Source of the DNA: Planctomycetota bacterium
GTDB taxonomy: Bacteria > Planctomycetota > UBA8742 > UBA2392
Length of the DNA stretch: 64,000 bases
Assembly (NCBI GenBank): GCA_015075515.1
Contig: JABTUE010000003.1
Span: 62,001 to 126,000 of the forward strand
Reading direction: 5' to 3'
The notes beneath the pieces are model-generated. The model searched no databases, was not told the origin of the DNA, and worked only from the letters and a program-made list of their open reading frames with translations. Below are positions 17,320-25,804 of the stretch, one piece after another. A program made the translations under genes and the position numbers. Position 1 is the first letter of the stretch. Each line of letters starts with the position of its first letter.

Positions 17320-18188
17320 AAGGCTATGTGGTCTCGATCAACGGCCGGTTCGTGCGGCCCGGCGCAGCGAAGGTCTCGGTGTTTGACCACGGCTTTCTGT
17401 TCGGCGATTCGGTGTACGAAGTCGTGCGCACCGTGGGCGGACAACTGTTTGCCGCAAAACAGCACCTGGCGCGCCTGCACGCCAGCGCCGCGGCAATCGA
17501 GTTGCGCGTGCCGCGCAAGGATGACTGGCTGCTGCGGCATCTGGCGGCCATGCACCGGCGCAAGCCGCGCACGGAAAGTTACCTGCGGCTGATTGTCACG
17601 CGCGGCGAGGGCCAGCTTGAACTGCACCCGCAAAGCTGCAAGCGCCCGGCCGTGATCGGCATCGCCAAGCCCCTGCCCCAATGGGATGACGAGCATTACG
17701 CCCACGGCTGCAAGATCGTGCTGGCGGGCGTGCGCCGCAACCTCAAGCAGGCCACCGACCCTGCGGTGAAATCAGGCAACTACCTGAACAACGTGCTGGC
17801 GCTGATGGAAGCCCGGCGCGAGGACGCCGCCGAGGCGCTGATGGTCAACGCCCAGGGGCTGCTGACCGAATGCACCACCAGCAACATCTTTCTGGTCAAG
17901 GCCGGCGTGGTGCGCACCCCGGCACTGGAGCACGGCCTGCTGCAGGGCGTGACGCGCGGCTTTGTGCTGGAACTGTGCCGTAAACTGGGCCTGCCCGCCG
18001 AGGAAGCCGCCCTGACCCCCGACGACCTGTTTGCCGCCGACGAGGTGTTCATTACCAGCACGACCCGCGACGTGATGCCCGTGGGTCATATCGGCAAACA
18101 CAAGGTCAAGCTGACACCCGGCAGATTTACACTGCGCATTGCCAACGCCTTTCATGACGTGCTGCACGACCCCGCAAACCTGACGTGA
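17316..18188 (+). CDS. Class IV aminotransferase (branched-chain / D-amino acid type)
   Basis: 290 residues. The start overlaps the preceding stop as ATGA. A PLP enzyme of fold type IV with N-terminal VSVFDHGFLFGDSVYE, PLP-lysine in AVKSGNYLNN, and the phosphate-binding region LLTECTTSNIF. The family includes IlvE, D-alanine transaminase and aminodeoxychorismate lyase (PabC). Placement after shikimate enzymes is compatible with a PabC or aromatic role, but IlvE or Dat activity is just as possible; substrate residues cannot settle it. Confidence 0.92.
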   Translation: MKGYVVSINGRFVRPGAAKVSVFDHGFLFGDSVYEVVRTVGGQLFAAKQHLARLHASAAAIELRVPRKDDWLLRHLAAMHRRKPRTESYLRLIVTRGEGQLELHPQSCKRPAVIGIAKPLPQWDDEHYAHGCKIVLAGVRRNLKQATDPAVKSGNYLNNVLALMEARREDAAEALMVNAQGLLTECTTSNIFLVKAGVVRTPALEHGLLQGVTRGFVLELCRKLGLPAEEAALTPDDLFAADEVFITSTTRDVMPVGHIGKHKVKLTPGRFTLRIANAFHDVLHDPANLT

Positions 18189-19072
18189 CCCGACGCGTGC
18201 TCGCGATTGCCAACCCGATTTCCGGCCGCGGGCGCGCCCGCAAGCTGGCGCCGGCGATTGCTGCCATGGCCGCGCGCGCGGGCGTAATTGTGGACGTGCA
18301 ATTTACCGAGCGCGCCGGCCACGGGCGCGAACTGGCCGCCGGCGCAGCAAGCCGGGGCTATGACGGCGTGCTGGGTTTTGGCGGCGACGGTACGCTGAAT
18401 GAACTGATCAACGGCCTGGGACCAAATGGCCTGCCGCTGGGCGTGGTGCCCCTGGGCACGGCCAACGTGCTGGCCAAGGAAATCGGCGCGCGGCGCGACC
18501 CGGCGCATGTGGCACGCGCGCTGGCGCGCTGGCGCACGCGCGGGCGCGACCTGGGACGGCTGGACAACGGGCGGCTGTTTGCCTGTTTTGTCGGTGCCGG
18601 CTTTGACGGCGAATGCACGCGCGCGTTGAAATCACGCACCGCCGCCATCCGCATGAGCAGTTATCTGCCCATCATGTGGCGCGCCGTGCGCAACAGCGAC
18701 TTTCGCGGCATCCGCGTGCGCTGCGGCGACGTCTCGCGCGTGGCCAACTTTGCCCTGTGCGCGATTACGCCCTGTTACGGCGGCCCGATCGAACTCGTGT
18801 CCGGCGCGCGGCCCGACGACGGCCGCTTTGACGTGCTTACCGTGCACGAACCCGTCACGCCGCCAGCGCTGGTGCAGCTGCTGGCCTTTGCGTTTCTGCG
18901 CGCCATGCGCGCGGCGCCCTCGGCACGCTTCTGCGACGCGCCCGAGGTTACACTGGACGCGCCGGCCGACGGCCGCGCCGTGCCGGTACAGGTAGATGGT
19001 GACTATGCCGGAGAACTGCCCGTGCGCTGCACCAGCCTGCCGGGCGCGCTGCGGCTGATTGACCCGCGCTGA
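18185..19072 (+). CDS. Diacylglycerol/sphingoid-type lipid kinase
   Basis: 295 residues starting at a GTG that overlaps the previous stop (GTGA). DAGK catalytic domain with NPISGRGRA near the N-terminus, GGDGTLNELING (nucleotide-binding GGDGT) and PLGTANVLAKEIG. These fit the YegS/DgkB/BmrU lipid kinase family, which phosphorylates a lipid at the cytoplasmic face of the membrane. It closes a four-gene overlapping chain. The true lipid substrate is unknown. Confidence 0.92.
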   Translation: MTRRVLAIANPISGRGRARKLAPAIAAMAARAGVIVDVQFTERAGHGRELAAGAASRGYDGVLGFGGDGTLNELINGLGPNGLPLGVVPLGTANVLAKEIGARRDPAHVARALARWRTRGRDLGRLDNGRLFACFVGAGFDGECTRALKSRTAAIRMSSYLPIMWRAVRNSDFRGIRVRCGDVSRVANFALCAITPCYGGPIELVSGARPDDGRFDVLTVHEPVTPPALVQLLAFAFLRAMRAAPSARFCDAPEVTLDAPADGRAVPVQVDGDYAGELPVRCTSLPGALRLIDPR

Positions 19073-19519
19073 TCACTGAGGCTTTTTGGCCGCCGGAATG
19101 CGAATCTTGCGGCCGGGCACAAGCTTTGCGCCCGCGTTGTGCTTTTCCAGCTCGGTGGATGTCCAGCCGCGGTCCTTGAACCGGCGGTTGGCCAGGCTCC
19201 ACCACGAATCACCCTGCTGGATTTCGTATTCGAGTTCCGCAGCATCGGGCTGTGGCACGGGGGCGGGGGTCACGGCCGGCGCCGGGCCCGTCAGTTCCGG
19301 GGGCGCGGCCTCCACGGCGGCGTCCACCTTCTGCACCAGTTCCAGCCGCGGCAGGTTCGGCGCGCCCACGCTGGCGTTCATGCGCTCGGGGCCCATCGGG
19401 TCTTCGACCGGCTTTTCCACCATCACGCGTGCCTGGCTGAGCACGCGGTCCCAGACCAGCCCCAGCGCAAGGCTGATAATGCTGGCGGCAAAGATGGCGA
19501 TCTTGACTCCGCGATCCAT
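19073..19519 (-). CDS. LysM domain protein with N-terminal membrane anchor
   Basis: 148 residues. An N-terminal hydrophobic helix (residues about 7-25) is followed by a Pro/Ala-rich linker and a C-terminal LysM-type domain (about 95-145) with YEIQQGDSWWSLANRRF and LVPGRKIRIP. LysM domains bind peptidoglycan or chitin glycans, so a cell-envelope location is likely. It is convergent with the lipid kinase, the two stops lying back to back with no gap. The start at 19519 gives the compact membrane-anchored form. Confidence 0.85.
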   Translation of the reverse strand: MDRGVKIAIFAASIISLALGLVWDRVLSQARVMVEKPVEDPMGPERMNASVGAPNLPRLELVQKVDAAVEAAPPELTGPAPAVTPAPVPQPDAAELEYEIQQGDSWWSLANRRFKDRGWTSTELEKHNAGAKLVPGRKIRIPAAKKPQ

Positions 19520-19636
19520 GACTGGGCCTCCGGCCGCGCAGACAAAGGCGGCTATCGTTCTTTCGGCACGGGGCAGCATCGGTCTTGAGCGCAATAACCC
19601 GCTGGCGGCATCACCTTGTGCTGGTACAAACGCGCC

Positions 19637-20860
19637 ATGCGATACGCCAGCGCCCCCGTGCCGCCCTGCGCGGGCACAATCAAATCCGTGCACGAGGACT
19701 TCGTAGTCGAGGAAATCCCGGCCTACCCGTTTTCCGGCGCCGGCGATCACACCCTGGCCCGCGTCGAGAAAACCGGCATCACCACCTTTGAGGCCGTGCG
19801 CCGCCTGTGCAAGGCAATCGGGTTTGCCGAACGCGACGTGGGCTGCGCCGGCCTCAAGGACGCCCGCGCCGTCACGCGCCAGTGGCTGAGCTTTGAACAT
19901 ATTGAACCGGGGCGGCTGGCGGGTCTGGCGCTGCCTGGCGTGCGCGTGCTGGAGGTAACCCGGCACGGCAACAAACTCAAACGCGGGCATCTGCGCGGCA
20001 ACCGGTTCGCCATCACGCTGCGCGACGTGGCCGAAAGCGACGTGACGCACGCACGCTCGACGCTGGAATTGCTGGCTCGGCGCGGCGTGCCCAACTGGTA
20101 CGACGACCAGCGCTTTGGCCACCACGGCACCAACGACGCACTGGGTCTGGCACTGGTGCGCCGGGACTGGGCCGGGTTCTTCCATACACTGCTAGGACGG
20201 CCGGAAACCGAACCGCACGCGCCCACCCGGGCGGCGCGGCAGGCCTTTGCTGAGGGCAACCTGGCCTCGGCACTGGGGCTTTGGCCGCGCAACCAGAACC
20301 TCGAGCGCGGGGCGCTAAAGGCGCTGGGCGACTACGGCACTGGCGAAAAGGCGATCCGGCGCCTGCCCCAGAAACAGAAGCAGCTTTACGTCTCGGCGCT
20401 GCAGAGCCGGCTGTTCAACCGGTGCCTGGAACGGCGTTTTGACGAATACGACCGCGTCTGGCAGGGCGACCTGTGTCAGAAAGAAAACGGCGCCTGCTTT
20501 GCGGTCAGCGACCCCGCGGCCGAACAACCACGCGCCGACGCACTGGAGATTTCCCCCACCGGGCCGATCTTTGGTTTCAGGATGCAGCAACCGGCCGGCC
20601 GCGCCCTGGAACTGGAACAGGCCGTGCTGGCCGAGGCCGGCCTGACACTGGAAGCCTTTGACATGGGCGGCGGCCTGAGCCAGCGGGGCGACCGCCGGCC
20701 GCTGCGGTTTCCGCTGCGCGAGGCCGAGCTTGGCTATGCCGACGGCAGCTTGAAGCTGGCGTTTGTTCTGCCCAAGGGTTGCTACGCCACGGTGGTGCTG
20801 AAAGAAATCACCAAACAGGCGGCGGCGGCCCTGCCCGGCGGCGAAGACGACGCCCCCTGA
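19637..20860 (+). CDS. truD: tRNA pseudouridine(13) synthase
   Basis: 407 residues. TruD isomerises U13 in tRNA-Glu. The catalytic Asp is in GLKDARAVTRQ; other family blocks are VHEDFVVEEIP near the N-terminus, GNKLKRGHLRGNRF, PNWYDDQRFG and the C-terminal LKLAFVLPKGCYATVVLKE. The ATG at 19637 is chosen; a TTG 21 nt upstream is possible but less likely. It is divergent from the LysM gene, sharing about 117 nt of upstream sequence. Length is typical for the family. Confidence 0.94.
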   Translation: MRYASAPVPPCAGTIKSVHEDFVVEEIPAYPFSGAGDHTLARVEKTGITTFEAVRRLCKAIGFAERDVGCAGLKDARAVTRQWLSFEHIEPGRLAGLALPGVRVLEVTRHGNKLKRGHLRGNRFAITLRDVAESDVTHARSTLELLARRGVPNWYDDQRFGHHGTNDALGLALVRRDWAGFFHTLLGRPETEPHAPTRAARQAFAEGNLASALGLWPRNQNLERGALKALGDYGTGEKAIRRLPQKQKQLYVSALQSRLFNRCLERRFDEYDRVWQGDLCQKENGACFAVSDPAAEQPRADALEISPTGPIFGFRMQQPAGRALELEQAVLAEAGLTLEAFDMGGGLSQRGDRRPLRFPLREAELGYADGSLKLAFVLPKGCYATVVLKEITKQAAAALPGGEDDAP

Positions 20861-20925
20861 ACGCCGGGCTTGCGCCGCGGGGCGTTCCTTCCGACACTGG
20901 GCGCATTACTCCAACGGAGCACACC

Positions 20926-21336
20926 GTGGCAGACCTTCGCGCACATATCGCCGACCTGGAAAAGCGCCCCGAGCGCAAAGTGGACACGATCGAGGTCCAG
21001 CACCTGCTGGTCGCGCACAAGGACGCCGGCATCGGCGGCGTAACCCGCAGCCTGGCCGAGGCCGAAAAGCTGACCGGCCAGCTTCTGGACGAAATCCTCA
21101 AGGGCGCCAACTTCGACGCGCTGGTCAAAAAGCACACCAACGACCAGCACCCTGGCATCTACGGCATGACCATGAAGGGCGGTGGCGACCGCGCGCGCAA
21201 CATCTACCCGCGCAGCGGCATGGTGGCGGCCTTTGGCGACGTGGGCTGGCGCCTGGACGTCAACGAGATCGGCGTAGCCCCCTATCACCCGCAGAAAAGC
21301 CCCTACGGCTTTCACATCATCAAGCGCACGAAATGA
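20926..21336 (+). CDS. Parvulin-type peptidyl-prolyl isomerase-like protein, soluble
   Basis: 136 residues from a GTG with GGAG 7 nt upstream. The sequence follows the PpiC/parvulin rotamase pattern: VQHLLVAHKDAG, then AEAEKLTGQLLDEIL and FDALVKKHTND, then the C-terminal VNEIGVAPYHPQKSPYGFHIIKR. It lacks an obvious signal peptide, so it is probably cytoplasmic. The next gene starts inside its stop and encodes a lipoprotein version of the same domain. Isomerase activity is inferred from the fold only. Confidence 0.82.
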   Translation: MADLRAHIADLEKRPERKVDTIEVQHLLVAHKDAGIGGVTRSLAEAEKLTGQLLDEILKGANFDALVKKHTNDQHPGIYGMTMKGGGDRARNIYPRSGMVAAFGDVGWRLDVNEIGVAPYHPQKSPYGFHIIKRTK

Positions 21337-21902
21337 GGCTGATCTGGCCCTGTATCGCGCTGCTGGCGCTGGCGGCCTGCGGCCCCGCTGCCAACGTGGC
21401 CCCGCCGCCAACGCCGCCGCGCGTGTCACAGGCGGCACTGGATCTGCGCCGCGACGCGGCGGCGCTGCTGGCGCGCCCCGAGCTTGACGTGCCGCGCGTG
21501 ACCGTACAGCACTGCCTGATTGCCGTGCGTAACCGGGGCCCCTTTGGTGACAAGCCCGCGCTGTCGCACCTTGAGGCCGAAGAAAAAGCCGCCCAGCTTC
21601 TGGCCCAGGCGCGCCAGGGCAGCGCCGAGGACTTCCGGCTGCTGATTTTGCGCAACACCTACGACCACATCTTTTCCGAATCTGAGCCCGGCGTACTGCA
21701 CCTGGTGCGGCCCGAAGATCCCGCCGCGCCGCCGCATACCCGGCCCAAGCTGGACCAGGACAAGGGCGAGTTTTACCGCGACCAGATGACGCGCTGGTTT
21801 CACATGGCGGCCTGGCGGCTTGAGGTCGGCGAGATCGGCGTGATTGAAAAATCAGCCGAGGACAGCCCCTACGGCTTTCACATCATCAAGCGGCTCAAGT
21901 AG
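21333..21902 (+). CDS. Parvulin-like lipoprotein
   Basis: 189 residues, ATGA overlap with the preceding gene. The N-terminus is a lipoprotein signal with lipobox LAAC (Cys17), so it should be anchored in an envelope membrane. The rest mirrors the upstream gene: VTVQHCLIAVRN, AEEKAAQLLAQARQG, FRLLILRNTYD, and an identical-style end, YGFHIIKRLK. This suggests a tandem duplication in which one copy gained an export signal. The chaperone role is inferred. Confidence 0.82.
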   Translation: MRLIWPCIALLALAACGPAANVAPPPTPPRVSQAALDLRRDAAALLARPELDVPRVTVQHCLIAVRNRGPFGDKPALSHLEAEEKAAQLLAQARQGSAEDFRLLILRNTYDHIFSESEPGVLHLVRPEDPAAPPHTRPKLDQDKGEFYRDQMTRWFHMAAWRLEVGEIGVIEKSAEDSPYGFHIIKRLK

Positions 21903-21904
21903 GG

Positions 21905-23335
21905 CTACGCCTGCAGCGTGTGCAGGCCCGGGTTCAGCTCATGCAGGCGTGACTGTTCGCCGCTGCGCACGCGCAGCTTCAGCGGCATGTCGCACATCAG
22001 TTCGATCATCCGCCGGCCGCCGGGGGCCGCCACGGAAACCTCGAAATTCAGCGTGCCCAGCAGAAACGGCAGGCCTTCCACACGGTGCCGTTCCTCGATG
22101 TGCAGGCACAGTTCCAGTTCGCCGCGCTGGCCGTGCGGGCGCACCCCGAACAGGCAACCCAGCGTTTCCTGGATCACGCAGGCCATCGCCACGGGTGCCT
22201 CGGCCCCGCTGGTGCCGTCGGGAATCGGCGCCGGCACATCGCGGTCGGGATCATAGGCCAGATAAAGCTCGCCGCTGTCGGCCAGCACCTTGGCCACGCG
22301 GCGCAGATGCGCCTCGCAGAAACGCTGGGCGCGGCCGGGCCTTCCGGCGGCAAAGCAGCTTTCCCAGGCGATCACGTTCAGTTCCGCGCGCGCCACGGCC
22401 ACGGGCGTGCCGTCGCGTTTGCGGTAGTCGCCCTCGCTGGCGGCCAGGCTGCTCAACGGATGCGCACGCTCGAACTGGGCCGGATCGGCCAGGCGCGCAA
22501 TCATGCGCTCGGCGCGATGGCGCGGCGCAACGCCGGAAAGAATCGCCCACAGCCCCGCCAGCGTGCGCGCGGGCAGAAACGAGCCGTGTTCGTCCAAGTC
22601 GTAGTACCAGCCGTCATCTTCGTGCCACATCGAAACGTTCATGCGCGCGGCCACGTCGCGGTAGTCCCAGTCAAGTTCGGCCGCGGCCTCGGTATGGCCC
22701 AGCAGCCGCGCCATTTCGGCCAGAACGCGGGCGTTCAGGGCGTGCATGCCGCTGGCATCCACCCAACTGGCACCCGAGGCCAGACTGGGCACAATGCGCC
22801 CGCCCAGCATGAAGCGCGATGTCGCGTGCAGCCGGTACGGGCCGGGCGCGCCGGTGAACAGGCCGTTGCGCCGGCGCAGGTTGGCCGCGCGCCAGCGGTG
22901 GTCGGCCAGCAGAAGTTCAAAGGCATGGGCCAGACGCACCCGGTCGCCGCGCAGCAGAAAATGCTCCCACTCCGCCAGCGCAAGCAGTGGCGCCGCCGCG
23001 CGGCCGCGTCCGTCGCCAGGGTTGTCGCCGCCGGCAAAACGCAACGACGCCGGCACAAAGCGCGCCGGATCCAGCGCCGCCAGAAACGCGTCCGTGGCCG
23101 TGGACTGACCGTGCAGGGCCCAGCGCAGCGCCAGCGAGCCAAACGCGGCGTCCCAAGCCTCGGCCACACCCTGCTGGGCCCCCCGCAGAGCCGGGGCTTT
23201 AAGCGCGCTTTCGTCGCCGGGCACGGCCAGCGCCGCGCCAAGACCGGCCGTGGCGTGGCGGTACGGCGCCAGCAGCGAATCGCGTTCGCCTTCAATCGCC
23301 AGAACCGGAAACGTGGGAGGCTTAAACGGTTGCAT
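21905..23335 (-). CDS. MGH1/trehalase-like glycoside hydrolase-fold protein
   Basis: 476 residues. Toroidal (alpha/alpha)6 glycosidase-like features: WVDASGMHALNARVLAEMARLLG, a DWDYRDVAARMN segment, MWHEDDGWYYDLDEHG and LAGLWAILSGVAP. These match the pattern of MGH1/GH63-like enzymes that act on alpha-glucosidic or glucosylglycerate-type substrates. There is no signal peptide, so it is probably cytoplasmic. The start at 23335 (MQPFKPPTFP) is preferred over longer in-frame options that read as noise. The stop lies 2 nt from that of the convergent lipoprotein gene. Substrate unknown. Confidence 0.75.
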   Translation of the reverse strand: MQPFKPPTFPVLAIEGERDSLLAPYRHATAGLGAALAVPGDESALKAPALRGAQQGVAEAWDAAFGSLALRWALHGQSTATDAFLAALDPARFVPASLRFAGGDNPGDGRGRAAAPLLALAEWEHFLLRGDRVRLAHAFELLLADHRWRAANLRRRNGLFTGAPGPYRLHATSRFMLGGRIVPSLASGASWVDASGMHALNARVLAEMARLLGHTEAAAELDWDYRDVAARMNVSMWHEDDGWYYDLDEHGSFLPARTLAGLWAILSGVAPRHRAERMIARLADPAQFERAHPLSSLAASEGDYRKRDGTPVAVARAELNVIAWESCFAAGRPGRAQRFCEAHLRRVAKVLADSGELYLAYDPDRDVPAPIPDGTSGAEAPVAMACVIQETLGCLFGVRPHGQRGELELCLHIEERHRVEGLPFLLGTLNFEVSVAAPGGRRMIELMCDMPLKLRVRSGEQSRLHELNPGLHTLQA

Positions 23336-23513
23336 CAGGTTCAATTCACGGCCGCCGGGTTGTCCTATCCGTAGACGGGGCGAGAAAATACAGAAATCCG
23401 GACGTATTTGGTCTAGGAAGATGTTGCTGCCTTGATGAAATCTGCTGCCGTTGGTGCAGCGTACTTTCGTGACACTCCTGCCGCGATGCGGCGGACAAAC
23501 GCAGAAAGTGACC

Positions 23514-24164
23514 ATGACCAGTTTCGACGATCCTCTGGATGACAACCCTGCCGTCACAGACAACGACCTGGCCGGAGTCGTAGACGTAGGCGCGGTCAAG
23601 CCCGGCGACAGCCTGGCGCCTCTGGTGCGCGGAATATTGCGCGGGCTGGGCGAAGACCCCAACCGCGAAGGCCTGCTGAAAACCCCCACCCGCGTGTCCC
23701 AGGCCCTTCAGTGGCTGACCAAGGGCTATGAGGAAAAGCTCGAAGACGTGGTGAACGGGGCGATCTTTGAAAGCCAGAACGACGACATCGTGCTGGTCAA
23801 GGACATTGACGTGTTCAGCATGTGTGAACATCACATGCTGCCGTTCTACGGCAAAGCCCATATCGCCTATATCCCCAACGGCCGCGTAATCGGCATCAGC
23901 AAGCTTCCGCGGATTGCCGACATCTACGCCCGCCGGCTTCAGATCCAGGAACAGATGACGCACCAGATCGCACTGGCGGTTGAAAAGGTGCTGGCGCCGC
24001 GCGGCGTGGCCGTGGTGGTGGAATGCACGCACCTGTGCATGGTGATGCGCGGCGTACAGAAGGTGGGCAGCACCACCGTTACGCGCACCCTGACCGGCGC
24101 GTTCCGCGACGAACTGCACCTGCGCAACGAGCTGTTCAAGATGATCCGGGGCGAAACAGTCTGA
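23514..24164 (+). CDS. folE: GTP cyclohydrolase I
   Basis: 216 residues. FolE makes 7,8-dihydroneopterin triphosphate, the first step of folate and other pterin pathways. Zinc ligands and catalytic residues are visible: [10 protein letters not shown] (Cys and His) and [10 protein letters not shown]; the family blocks GLLKTPTRV and GISKLPRI are also intact. The start at 23514 gives the usual length; an upstream GTG would add 21 unusual residues. It is divergent from the glycosidase gene across about 178 nt. Confidence 0.96.
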   Translation: MTSFDDPLDDNPAVTDNDLAGVVDVGAVKPGDSLAPLVRGILRGLGEDPNREGLLKTPTRVSQALQWLTKGYEEKLEDVVNGAIFESQNDDIVLVKDIDVFSMCEHHMLPFYGKAHIAYIPNGRVIGISKLPRIADIYARRLQIQEQMTHQIALAVEKVLAPRGVAVVVECTHLCMVMRGVQKVGSTTVTRTLTGAFRDELHLRNELFKMIRGETV

Positions 24165-24179
24165 GCCGCCCGTTGCTCA

Positions 24180-24207
24180 TTGTCGGGCGCGGTTTTCACG
24201 CTACACT
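24180..24207 (+). promoter_or_regulatory. Candidate promoter of the 71-residue gene
   Basis: TTGTCG (24180-24185), 16-nt spacer and TACACT (24202-24207), 22 nt before a GTG start with a strong AAGGAG site. Confidence 0.33.
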
Positions 24208-24229
24208 GCGGCCCGCAAGGAGTCCGCCC

Positions 24230-24445
24230 GTGGCCGAGCTATCCGACGAGTTCATCCGCCAGCGCTTTGCCCACCTGTACGAGCAGTTCTTTGACCGTTT
24301 CGAGGTCCGCCGCGACGGCGAGGGCAACCGCTTCATCCACGCCGAGCACAGCCACCCGCGCTTCAAGCGCACCTGGGTACCCACGCTGTTCTGCGGCATT
24401 CCCGTGCACTGTGTGCCCTCCGAAAAGGCCGCCGTACGGCAGTAG
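24230..24445 (+). CDS. Small conserved-looking protein of unknown function
   Basis: 71 residues from a GTG preceded by AAGGAG at 7 nt. The sequence has no family I recognise: an acidic helical start (MAELSDEFIRQRFAHLYEQFF) shortened here, a charged middle with His-rich HAEHSHPRF, and a C-terminal WVPTLFCGIPVHCVP with two Cys. Two Cys and several His might bind a metal (inference). It lies between folE and a membrane-anchored protein and probably has its own promoter. Confidence 0.6.
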   Translation: MAELSDEFIRQRFAHLYEQFFDRFEVRRDGEGNRFIHAEHSHPRFKRTWVPTLFCGIPVHCVPSEKAAVRQ

Positions 24446-24478
24446 CCACACCCCCGTGTGCCGTGCCACAATGGGCCC

Positions 24479-25621
24479 ATGGCCCGACCCGGCCCGCATG
24501 AAAAGCCCGAACCCGGAACACGCCGTCTGGCGCGCCCGGCCAGTATGCTGTTTGCCCTGGCGGTGCTTGGTTCACTGGCCGCCGCCGCGGGCTGGCTGCA
24601 CCACACCGGGAAACTGGGGGCCGTCACCCAGGGCGCGGCCCTGACTTACCGCGACTGGATCGAAAATGTCGTCAACGACCCCGGCAATGAAACCTACCGC
24701 GCCGAAGTACTGACGCGCGTGGTTGACGCCTACCGCGAAACGCCCGTGGGCAAAAGCCTTGGCCTGCGCAACGACGCGGGCCAGGTGGTCGGGCGCTTCC
24801 GCATTGAAGTCGCCGAAGTCACGCAGCTTGCCGCGGCCGACAATTCGCCGGCCGCGCGGCGGCGCTACGACGTGGCCCTGAGCGGCAGCGGCGAACTGTG
24901 GCACCAGACCGGCGGCCGGGTACGCTTTGCCGGTTCGGCGCTGGTCACCTATGAAGTAGACTTTCGCGTGCACAACTGGCGCGTGTACGCCTGGTTCACC
25001 TGTCTGGATCTGCGCCGCGCCGAATTCGAATGCACCCACATTGACCACGTGCTGGGCCAGATTCTGCCCGGCATCGTGCGCAAGGCCGGACGCGAGGCAC
25101 TGGAAGAATCGCTGCGACCCGGGTTCACGCTGGTGCTGGACAGCGCGGGCAACTGCTGGTGCGCCCACGGCCGCGTGGGCACCGAGTTCCGTCCGCGCAA
25201 AGGACCGATGCCCGAAACCGACACCGACTGCGAGACACTGTGGAATGACGTATCGCGGCTGGAGCGCGGCTTTCGCGACTATCTGGGGCCGATCGAACTT
25301 CACGCCGGCGAAGAACTGCGCGTCACCGTGCAGGCCCGCGGTCTGGACCCGCACGAAAATTTCGGGCCTGACGTGCTGCTGCTGACTGAAAGCGAATTCT
25401 TCGCCTACGAAGAACGCTACCCCGACGGCTTTGACAGACCGCCGGCGCTGAACCCGGTAGAGGCCGGCTATAACGTCCAGCGCCAGAACTTTGAGGTCAA
25501 AGGGCGCACCGGCCGGTTTTATCTGGTGCTGGACTACACCGAGTTCGGACTTTCTCACGAACAGTGGAAGCGCCAGACGCGCCCGGGGCTGGTGGAATAC
25601 TACGTGCGCGCGCGACGCTAA
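24479..25621 (+). CDS. Membrane-anchored protein of unknown function
   Basis: 380 residues. A basic N-terminus followed by one hydrophobic helix (residues about 21-42) suggests a signal anchor, so most of the protein is outside the cytoplasm. Residues about 95-200 form a beta-rich region; Cys residues cluster at about 170-240 (TCLDLRRAEFEC, NCWCAHG). No catalytic motif was found. The start at 24479 is chosen for its compact anchor; 7 more residues are possible. It precedes guaB but a promoter separates them. Confidence 0.75.
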   Translation: MARPGPHEKPEPGTRRLARPASMLFALAVLGSLAAAAGWLHHTGKLGAVTQGAALTYRDWIENVVNDPGNETYRAEVLTRVVDAYRETPVGKSLGLRNDAGQVVGRFRIEVAEVTQLAAADNSPAARRRYDVALSGSGELWHQTGGRVRFAGSALVTYEVDFRVHNWRVYAWFTCLDLRRAEFECTHIDHVLGQILPGIVRKAGREALEESLRPGFTLVLDSAGNCWCAHGRVGTEFRPRKGPMPETDTDCETLWNDVSRLERGFRDYLGPIELHAGEELRVTVQARGLDPHENFGPDVLLLTESEFFAYEERYPDGFDRPPALNPVEAGYNVQRQNFEVKGRTGRFYLVLDYTEFGLSHEQWKRQTRPGLVEYYVRARR

Positions 25622-25635
25622 CCGACGCCCCAAGC

Positions 25636-25664
25636 TTGACCCGGGGCGCGCGGCTCCGTATATG
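25636..25664 (+). promoter_or_regulatory. Strong candidate guaB promoter
   Basis: TTGACC (25636-25641, five of six), an exact 17-nt spacer and TATATG (25659-25664, four of six). Transcription would begin near 25671, leaving a leader of about 134 nt before the guaB start. Confidence 0.55.
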
Positions 25665-25693
25665 TTCCCCATGGAAGCACCGATGCAAACCCA

Positions 25694-25778
25694 CGCGCAG
25701 CCCCGCCGGAATCAAGGCGGGGCTGCGCGCGTTTCTGACCATGAATGCCTGCACGCCACGCGCCCCAGACGGCGCGTG
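25694..25778 (+). promoter_or_regulatory. Tandem hairpins in the guaB leader
   Basis: Hairpin 1: a perfect 14-bp stem, 25694-25707 with 25716-25729, 8-nt loop, followed by CGTTTCT, terminator-like but with a short U-run. Hairpin 2: CACGCGCC (25757-25764) with GGCGCGTG (25771-25778), 6-nt loop, ending 13 nt before the GGAG ribosome site. This arrangement suits attenuation or ribosome-access control of purine synthesis; no known purine or guanine riboswitch core was recognised. Confidence 0.6.
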
Positions 25779-25804
25779 CGCGCCATACGGACACGGAGCA
25801 CCCC

